Source: Xestospongia muta
Taxonomy: Eukaryota; Porifera; Demospongiae; Haplosclerida; Petrosiidae
DNA: 64,000 bases
Direction: 5' to 3'
NCBI GenBank assembly: GCA_963693285.1
Contig: OY848917.1
Coordinates: 33,801,245-33,865,244, forward strand
The position numbers and the translations under genes were made by a program. How positions within the stretch are numbered: position 1 is the stretch's first letter; each line of letters starts with the position of its first letter. The notes beneath the pieces were generated by a model that was given only the letters and a program-made list of their open reading frames with translations, ran no database searches and was not told the origin of the DNA. Of the stretch, positions 33,800 through 43,500 are shown one piece after another.

Positions 33800-35160
33800 T
33801 TATACTATATTTATTATATACTACATGGATAGCTATAATTACTGTCCTATCATAATTATCACATAACTTGTAGTTTATTGATTGTCCAACTTTTGTTAAT
33901 TGGTTTACTGTTACTAATGTACAAGCATTCCAGTAAAAGATAAGAATAAAATAGATGTATTGTTAGCTAATAATATCCCATAATCTGTTGTACCAGAGTT
34001 ACATGACCCCCTAATTGATGATCAAAATGATATTCTTCATAAGAAATGAGTCTGACAAATTTAGTAGACATATTATTTGACTTGTTAATGAATGTGCTTT
34101 ATATTGTATGAAATAGAGTGTTATTTTTTAATATAATGTTTGTACATATACTTTATTGAGTGTATACTAACATTGAATTGTTATTAGTTTTCATTCATTG
34201 ATTAATAATTACTATTTGTATTGTTGTCATTGAAAGGTGTTTTATTATTACAAGTAAGATTACTATATTAAAAGATTAATTGTTTCTATCAATTCATGGT
34301 CATTTTGATTTTTCCCACATACAATATGTATTAATAATACATACTGTTAGTTATTTATTATGGATGTGACAATTCAACAAATGACCAGACAAAGTTAGTA
34401 CTGTAGGTGGTCAGGTCATATCATGTGATAGTTATTACAATGACACTACAATTATTAGTAACATATATATCATTATTTGTTAATATAGTTTACTGCTTGA
34501 CTTATTGATATCATTAACTAGTATTAGCTCTCTTCAGTTGAATTATATAATACTCTCATATTAAGTATGTTATATTTATAATTAAACTAGGTCAAATTTA
34601 ACCTCTAAGTGTTATTCTAGCATTGTCATTATTCTGTTCTGTTTTATAAATAATATCAGTTTACTCTATATAAAATATATACAGTGAAATCAATTTCACA
34701 ATGTTATAGCGTGTTGTAACTCATTATAAATGTGTCGGTGAATTGAAGGTACCGATAAGTATGAAAATTCCAAGAGTTAGAAAACATTATCAAATAGTCA
34801 TAAGAGGGTAGTATAAAATAAAATGATTATAAACAATACTATGTATAATCTTGTGCTCACGTTAGTGATATTGAGGCAAAAACACAGCAGGTAAAGGCAT
34901 CATCTTGGTTGTGGTTTATCTAAATAAATAAAAGTTAATTAGTAAAATGTTTTTGGTTCTCCAAGTTACATTACATACTACATGGACTAGTGTTGTATGA
35001 TGTTGTTATCATAACTGTAACATTAACATGTGCTGACTTTATCAACATATTGTAATTTCGCTTTCATTCACTGGTACATTATTACTAGAGTGTCTTTCAA
35101 CAATTAAGTAGTGCGTCTTTGATATTATGACTTTATTTCCAATATGCTTACTTTTTAGGC
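33800..35160. other. No gene recognised
   Basis: AT-rich sequence with many short stops in all frames. A weak minus-strand open stretch ends at about 34857 after a TTATTTAG acceptor-like site, but it has no recognisable content. Confidence 0.45.
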
Positions 35161-35173
35161 TAGTTGATCTTTA

Positions 35174-35283
35174 AGGTCACCTAATACTGCCACATATACA
35201 TGACCTAGCTGGTGTCATATATATTATATAATAATGTAATATATATGACATCAGCTCATGATATAGCTGTATTAGGTGATCTC
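35174..35283. repeat. Small foldback repeat
   Basis: Arms of about 50 bp: AGGTCACCTAATAC...GCTGGTGTCATATATATT and, reversed, AATATATATGACATCAGC...GTATTAGGTGATCT. The arms meet over a short AT-rich centre. Could be a tiny MITE or a chance-amplified hairpin. Confidence 0.6.
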
Positions 35284-35315
35284 AATATTCATAATAAGTA
35301 ATATATACACTGTAG

Positions 35316-35640
35316 TTGTACCATATAACTGATATTATACCATCAGTTATACTATGTATCTACAGTGGATGTGTTACTGTTTCTTATTATTACATCTCTG
35401 CAGCTCCTAATGGTAAATCTTGCTCTTTTACTGACCTACATTGTCACACCTTCTCTACTATACTGCTGATTATATGCTTTACTTCACTGATGACACATTT
35501 CATTTACTTCCTAAAGTGAACTCATACACTACAATATATACGATGGAGATCAGTAATATAACTCTACCAGGACTGGGTGATATAGAACAAGGCTTTGATG
35601 AGACAGATATGCAATCTATCTCAGTAATAATGTGTAGTGC
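35316..35640 (+). pseudogene. Fragment of a sponge-type surface receptor N-terminus
   Basis: Frame 1 reads VSYYYISAAPNGKSCSFTDL and HCHTFS; a second frame continues SHLLYYTADYMLYFTDDTFH with LLP, then MEISNITLPGLGDIEQGFDE, SISVIMCSA and a stop. This recalls the extracellular N-terminal pattern (C...CHTLS.Y......YF...T...FLPG.H.L...L.I.N..NITL.GLG) common in large families of sponge and cnidarian membrane proteins with beta-helix ectodomains. The family is from memory and unnamed. A frameshift in the middle and an early stop indicate a relic. A possible acceptor (TCTACAG) precedes it near 35365. Confidence 0.45.
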
Positions 35641-35649
35641 ATGATAAAA

Positions 35650-37070
35650 ATGAAATGGGCATAAAATTAAATGGTAAAGTGTGTCATAATAAGATCATTA
35701 ACAATACCAAACTGTGGAGGGTTTTAACAAGCTGAATTATTGTTTTTACACTCATTTCACATTGGAATGGTTATCAGTCCAGAATGGTTTATGGTTTGAT
35801 ATTACTCTTCAGAACACTTTTAATTTGATGTAATACTTGTTAATTCTTCATTTGCTAATAATAAAGATCTTGAGACTTTTTGAGTCAATATTTTAATCAA
35901 ATTTGTTACAGTACTTATAAATAACAAAGAGGGAATACATTTAGAACAGAAAGAGTAACAACAAGAGAACAGATGAGGATCATAATATGGTTGACTACAC
36001 CTTAGATAATAAGGAGAATGTAAATTGTATTCTACTACAGAGAAGCTACTTTCAAGTTCAATAAATTATGTATGTTATTTTAGTCATTAAATTGCTCAAA
36101 AAAGACTTTTAAAAGCAGACACCACATATAATATAATAATATTCTATTAAAAATAATTGTTAACAGTCTTAGATCTGGATTTTCCAGTTGCTGTATTCTA
36201 ACATGAACATATAGAGTAATCTCTATGCAAACACACTGCCTCATAGCTAGGTGTCTGAAAAAAATTTGATTGAGTGGAATGTAGTATATGTACTAAGCCT
36301 CAGCAAATACTGGCTCTCAGAAATATACATGTCACATTACTAGTAAAGTTGTTAATGACATAGTGTGAAAAGAAAAGTTTGATGACGTAGATGAATTTTG
36401 TTAGAAGCATCCTGATTGACTTACAAGTAACACAGTAATATCTTTATACCTTTTGTCTGTAGTGATTCTAAATGAAGAGGGAAAGAGACAGCAACAAAGG
36501 AAAGCACTTGTTAACAGAATTATATGTACATGTATCTATGTACATACATGTGCATGCTCCTATATGTACATTACATGTATACATGTACTTAATATTCAAT
36601 GCTAATACTTGTAATTATTGTATTCTCATAGTTAGAAAGGTAATAAGGACAAACGTCAAGTATCAATTGTTAGTTTTGTTTTGGGAGTTGTTAGCACATG
36701 CAACATAATGCACTTAGTATACATGTATATTAATTATACCTACAGCTATTATATTAATGATTTAATTAATGTTAATGATTTAATTAACTTGAACCACTGC
36801 ATAAGTGCTACATTGCTTTTAACCTGATATTTCATTATTACACTAATCATTGTATCAGATCATTAATGAGAACATTGACGAATGTGATTAAAATTTGTAT
36901 ACATTTTTTAGCAAAGAGACATATGTAATTAAACATCCATAAATAATTTTCTTAGTTCAGTATAATAACCTATAATAATAGTTTCTATTGTAAGCGTGCA
37001 GCAATACTAATATGCTATATACAAACTACCACAATATGTACTTTTACTAAAGTCAGTGTAGCTCTGTCTT
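35650..37070. other. 3' flank of the SRCR gene, no gene seen
   Basis: Non-coding. About 36520-36590 is a run of overlapping ACATGTA palindromes. Polyadenylation-type AATAAA motifs occur but cannot be assigned. Confidence 0.5.
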
Positions 37071-37072
37071 TA

Positions 37073-37500
37073 CTAATATTGACTCTCAAGGCTCTTAATG
37101 AGTTCCCTTTCATCAGATGTGTCAAGAGAAACTTGCAACTCTTCATCACTCAAACCAGCAATAGGGTTCTGAACACCTTGGCCAGCAAGAGGGTTCACAA
37201 CACCTTGACTAGGTAAACCTGTTGGTCCTGTCAAACTGGACATTTTCACATTGAGTTGGCGCTGTATTTGATACAATTTCTTTACTTGATGTTGTTTTAC
37301 CAAGACATAAACAAAAAAACTAGAGAAAATGAAGCATACATATTGAGACTAATGCATAGTTCACACTGAACGATATAATGTATACATTAAATTAACAATA
37401 CCTGATGATTATCAGTATAGCAATTGCCAACAAAGCACTCAAAACACCCACAATAGGTGTTGATACATGTACTGCAGTATTCTGTGAATTAGATGGAATG
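37073..37500 (-). other. SRCR receptor: membrane span and cytoplasmic tail
   Basis: After a short stalk ([17 protein letters not shown]) comes a hydrophobic stretch [18 protein letters not shown], continued across the last intron by SFFVYVLV. A basic [15 protein letters not shown] follows, as expected for the inner face. The ~75-residue tail contains a short repeat ([17 protein letters not shown]) and an acidic end ([20 protein letters not shown]). I see no ITAM or clear tyrosine-based signalling motif; the only tyrosines are in the juxtamembrane YQI and the C-terminal SQY. Confidence 0.8.
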
Positions 37501-40500
37501 ATAATGTTATTGTATGTTGGCCAGCAGTTTACTCCAGCAACATTAACTTTACTGAATTGGGTAACACCATCCTCAGGAGTAAGTAACGTTTTTTGACATA
37601 TATCCAGTTCCTCTTCACTTCCATTGCACACAACATTTGTTAATTGAATAGTCCTGTTTGGTTTACCATAATAGGATCCAATAACAGCTGTGGCTCCTAT
37701 AATAGTACCGGCAAATGATCAATTTGTATAAACTCATATATACATGCTTTTTAACATATACTTTAAAGTTAATGTGATGCCATTACCTGTTGCATTGTAA
37801 TTCAGTTGACGACATACAACTTGAGCTTCTTTATTGCTCCATCCATTATCTGATACAAGACCCCAGGTGTTATAGTAACAGACCTCAACTGTTCCTTCAA
37901 GTGCATTATTACCACTTACCAAACGTATATCAGAATCAGAGCAATCTAATAACAAAAGTTAGTAGTGAATGTATAATGAGTAATTTAACTTACTATCTCT
38001 ACAGACAATTCCTACAATATTATTACGAGAACAAGTGAAGGAGCCATATTGTTGCTTTTCACAATCACTAAGACTTCCTTCAAAGCCACCACAATGGATG
38101 TTTGAATAGACAATAGCTTTATTACCATCACCAAAGTAAGAGTTTGTGTAAACAGTAGGCTCTATGGAATTATATGAATTACTCATTTGTATAGGATATA
38201 CTCTATATACCTGATATTCCCAGTCCTAGTTTTCTACATACAACATAAGCATCCGTAACATCAAAACCAATACTACATATACTTCCCCAGACACCCCTGG
38301 AACAAACCTCCAGGCGCCCAGATTTATCAGATGTGCCATTTATAAGTTGAACTGCTCCTTCAAGACAACTGTCTGATTCTAAAGAAAATCTTATGTCAGC
38401 ATCATCTCTTTACTTAGCCCTACCATAACAACGTAATCCAATAGGATACTGGCAATTAGACTGACACCTATCACTGATAACACATTCTGTTAAAGATGTA
38501 GCAGTTGGTTCATTAGCACATGAGAAGTTCTGAAAAAGACTTGAAAAAATTGATGATCCAAATCTTCCATCATTAAAAATAGCTGTTACTAAAAAAGGAA
38601 GAGAGCAATGTGAAAAGTTTATTAAGTTTAGTGTCAAGACATACTCTCATAGTTTGTATATCCAAGCTGCCGACAAGCAACAACAGCTTCAGTTGGACCC
38701 AAATAACAAAATTTAGACCAAGATCCATAATAGCAATACTCCAAATTTCCTTCAGGCATGCTTGCTTGACCACCAGTCAGTCGGATGTTACCATGTGCAC
38801 ATTGAGTGCCTCGATTTGGAGGTGTAATACATTGATCAGGAGTGTAACATTTAACACCAGCTACACTGGTCTCCTCAAACATAACTTTTCCTTGTTGTAG
38901 AGATAAAGATGTCAGAGTACAGTCATTTAACTTATCCTCATTGCCAGTGCAGACAATGTCAGACAAGTGAATAGTTTTGTTTGGTTTTCCAAAGTATGAA
39001 TTGTAATAAATAATAGTTCCTATGTATATACAAAAGTATACAAGATAAATTAGTTATTTTAATGGCAAACCTTGTGTTTGATAGCCTAACTGTCGACACA
39101 CTACTTCAGCATCTTGTTGATTCCAACCAGAATCAGATATAAGTCCCCAAATATTACTGTAGCAAACTTCTACAGTGCCTTCGTAACTCCATTCACTTCC
39201 TACTAGACGTACATCTCCATCATTACAATCTATAATCCATACAAAATAATTAGAGCTACTACATTAATAGAGTTCATACCATATCCACATAACACTCCAG
39301 CAACATTTTTCCTAGAGCAAGGTGATTGTGGATAGATTTGTTTGTCACATTCTGTTAAAGAACTCTCCCATCCTCCACAGACAAAATTTGTATATACTAA
39401 TGGATATATGCCAGCACCAAATGTAGAGTTAGTAAACACTACTGGTTCTAAATTATGAAAATATTTTGATGAAGACAATGTTACCACTCTTTTAACCTAG
39501 TTCAGGATGACCCATTTGTGTACAAGCAACATGAGCATCAGTGCTATCCCATCCTTGATCACAGACAGCACCCCAGACTCCATTATAGCACACTTCAATT
39601 CTTCCTTCATTTTCAATGAAACCATCAACTAAACGAATCTGACCGTTAGTACACATTCCAGGATCTATATGACCACATTGTTATGTATTATTAAAACTTG
39701 TTAACTTACTGAAGCAAGTTATGGCAATGTTTGATAAAGCACACCAAGGTGTACACTCACTAGTGTGTACTGTACACTGTGAGATAGTAGACTCAGTTCC
39801 TGTACATGTAATGTTATTGAATAAACTGAAGTTCTTAACAGTTCCAAAGACATTAGTTGGAATAATGGAGGCAGCTGTAAAATGAGAATAAAATGAAGTT
39901 ATCATCATTCATTTTGTACCTGAGTAGTTAGTGAATCCTTGTTGTTTACAGACTACAGAAGCTGCCACAGGATCTAATTTACAAAATGGTGACCAGTATC
40001 CATTATAGCAATACTCTAATCGACCATTACCAACTTGTTGACTACCTATGAGTCTAATGTTACCATTAATATTACACTCTGATCCTGGAGTATTAACCCA
40101 ATCAGGTGTTCTAATACATTCACTTGGTTCATCATAAAGACAGTCTACACCAGCAATACTAGTAGAGGCTGAAGCTAATTTACCACTATTGAATGATAGA
40201 GTAGTTTTAGAACATTGTGTGATACTTGTTTCATGACCAAAACAAGACACATCTCTGAAATGAAGAATAAGTTTTGGCTTGCCATAATACGATCCATGAA
40301 CAGGATCAGCAACTGTAAGCAGATACTAATATCAAAATAACCTATTTATAATAACAAACTTCCTCCACTATAGCCCAGCTTGTTGCAAACCACCTCTGCA
40401 TCTCCTTCACTCCATCCTGCATCTGCTATCAAGCCCCATAAACTGTTATAGCAAACTAAGACAGTGCCTTCATTAGAATATTTTCCACCAAAGAGTTTAA

Positions 40501-43500
40501 CATCACCATTTTGACAAGCTTATACAGTCAAGCAATGTCATTATAAGCACAACAAAGTAGACTTACCATCTTTACAAGTAACACCAGCAGTGTTTTGCTG
40601 TGTACAATTGAAGTTTGGAAACACATCTTTGTTACAGTTATATATGTTTGTTTCCCATCCAGAGCAAGCTAAATTACTCCAAATAACAGGACCGTTAGTT
40701 TCACCAAAATGTGCATCAAAGTATGTAAAAGGATCTATATTGAGCAAAACGTAATGTGTGATGTAGTATTGTTTGCCAGTATACTTTGTCCACTATATCC
40801 TAGCCCTTTACACAGTACGTAGGCATCATTAGTACTCCACCCAGTTTCGCATATAGCTCCCCATACTCCATTAAGACAGATTTCAACTCGACCTTCTTGT
40901 TCAATAGTACCATTGACTAGTTGAAGTTCACCATCACTTGAACATGCACCTGGATCTGTAGGTTAATAAGATTGGCGATCATTGATTTACAGTATTATAA
41001 TAGTAATGATAACATACTATAACAACGCAGACCATATTCTGTTATACATCTTGAGTATGAAATATAGCAACCACTTCCCTTCCTGACTTCAATACACTCA
41101 GAAAAATATTGCTGACCACTACTACAGTGCTTGTAATTAAAAGTGTTTAAAACATTACTTCTACCAAATCTCTCATCATCAAATATACTGGCATCTAATG
41201 AACAATAAACTATTAATTCTATAAAGGTTATAATCTCATACAAGTGTAGTTATATCCTAGTTGATTACAAATGATTGAAGCAGTTGAAGATGATATATCA
41301 CAAAATGGTGCCCACTCTCCTTCATAACAATACTCTACTCTTCCTTCATTAGGTGTTGTTCCGTTAGTTAGTCGTACAGCACCATTTATGCAGGCAGTGC
41401 CTAAAGTTAATAATATAAATGTTTGTATGATTTTTCTTACATTACCTTGTGTAGGTGAATAACAAACAAGTCCAACAGTGTATGTTGGATGATTACAATA
41501 CCAGCTATAATAGTAATAGTAATGGTAATAAGTGTAACACTGTGAGAGAGAAGTATCAGAAGATGTACATGACCATATATAGCGATCATAATCATAGTAC
41601 AGTCCATATTGAGAATAACCAGTTGTTGCTATCAAAACAAAAAGTAATAATTTTTAGGGATATTATTAAAGTTACTAACTTAATGCTCCAGGGTATCCCA
41701 TTTGTTGACACATTATCTTGGCAGTGTAACAAGTGAAGGAACGATCACACACACTTTTCCATGAACCACTTCTACAATACAAGGCAATGCCTTCATTACT
41801 AGGTCCTGCGTCATATGGCCTCCATAATCTGACTTGCCCAGTTACGCAAGAGTCTGGTACACGACCTAAAAATGGAATTCTTGCAATCTCCAACCACATG
41901 TAAGCTTATATTTAAATACTTTATATATTTAATTGTACATATAGACGATTGACAAAAAAGTATACTGCTACAAAAGTTAAACAATAGTTTAGTTATATAT
42001 AGTTCCTAACAAACAAGACTTACCATTACATTGGACTCCAACATCCTCATAGCGATTGCATTCATAGGAATTTGCAATGTAACTACAGGAGAAAAGGCTA
42101 GGACTATTTGATGAACAGCTGACATATCTCATGTTAATAGTTCCATAACCTAGTCCAACTTCACCATGACGCCAAAAATTATCTATCATTATAATCTTCT
42201 TCAGTTAGATTTAACATTAATTTAAACTTACATGCAGAGTAAAACCCCAATTGCCTACAAGCTGCATTTGCAGCATCCCAACCATCCCAACCATCATTAC
42301 ACACAGTACCCCATTGATTGTTAATACATACTTCAATAACTCCTCTTGACCTGTCATTTGAAAATGGTATCATTCGTATGTCCTGATTAGTACATGTACC
42401 ACCACCTATGGACAAAGAATTAATAGCATGATATAATTATACAGCAACTTACTCTTGCATACAACATTAGCCAAGTTGTTGTAACTGCAGTTATTTGGAG
42501 ATAGATAGCCACAGTTATATAGAGTTGTTTCTGTCCCAGTACAGCTGACATAGTCCATCCATATAGTGCCATTTCCCCAACCATAAAAAGATCCAGTATA
42601 TGTTGCAGCTCCTGTAAATCATATTATTATTCTTTAGGTTTTAAATTAATTAGTAGAACTAGCTTTTTAAAAAATTTTCAATAATTAAATAAAGTCACTA
42701 TTACTCAGTTAAATAAGTTAACTGCACTTTTTCTATACTTCCACAATAAAAACTTAGATAAATTTTTTAGTAAATATAATAATATACTTACATGTCAATA
42801 AATATAGATTGTAACTTATGCTAATGGTTCAATGCATTTGAAATATCAAAGTCAGATCAAAAAATTGAATAAAGCAATATCATATATACCAGTAGAATGC
42901 AAGTTGCACATATAGCTATGTTATATAAGTTCAAACTTATTTAGCCTCAGTAGCAAAGGCACGCATTAGTTTTTTTCACATGAATTCACAGTTTTATTCC
43001 ATGCAGAAAATGCATTGTACTTGTTCAGTATAGACTGCTGGCAGTCAATTCCTTTCGTAAATTAAAAGAAAACATTGGCACAACAACATGACACTGAAGT
43101 ACGGAAGCCAAAGGCGGACATCCAATTCCAATTCTACTTTCCATCGCTCATTGAAGTAAAGCGCGAGGACCGCGAGCTGTTCCTTAGAATGGAGCGAAGC
43201 GACATGTTTCCGGTTAGGGTGGGGCAATAGAATTTTAGCTGTTAAATATTCCAAAGAAGGATAGAAAATAGAATTGGAATTGGAACATTTTTGGTAAGCT
43301 GCAAAGTAGAATTGGTCGGCAAACTTCAAAGCAATACGGAAGCGGAAGGAGGACCTTCAATTCCAATTCTACTTTGACCGCGTGCGATAATTTTGCGATT
43401 CTTTGAAGCTACGCTCACAAACTTAAAGGGGGGGGGACATGCCAAAATTCAAAAATATTTTTTTTGCATAAATATTATCTTTGACATATGCAATTCACCC

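Noticed and set aside
36500..36600. ACATGTA-rich run as a possible CRISPR or binding-site array
   Set aside because: Repeats are short, irregular and overlapping palindromes in AT-rich DNA; CRISPR is not expected in an animal genome.
37790..38900. Plus-strand frames across the SRCR exons
   Set aside because: They are complements of SRCR exons with cysteine spacing and splice sites on the minus strand.
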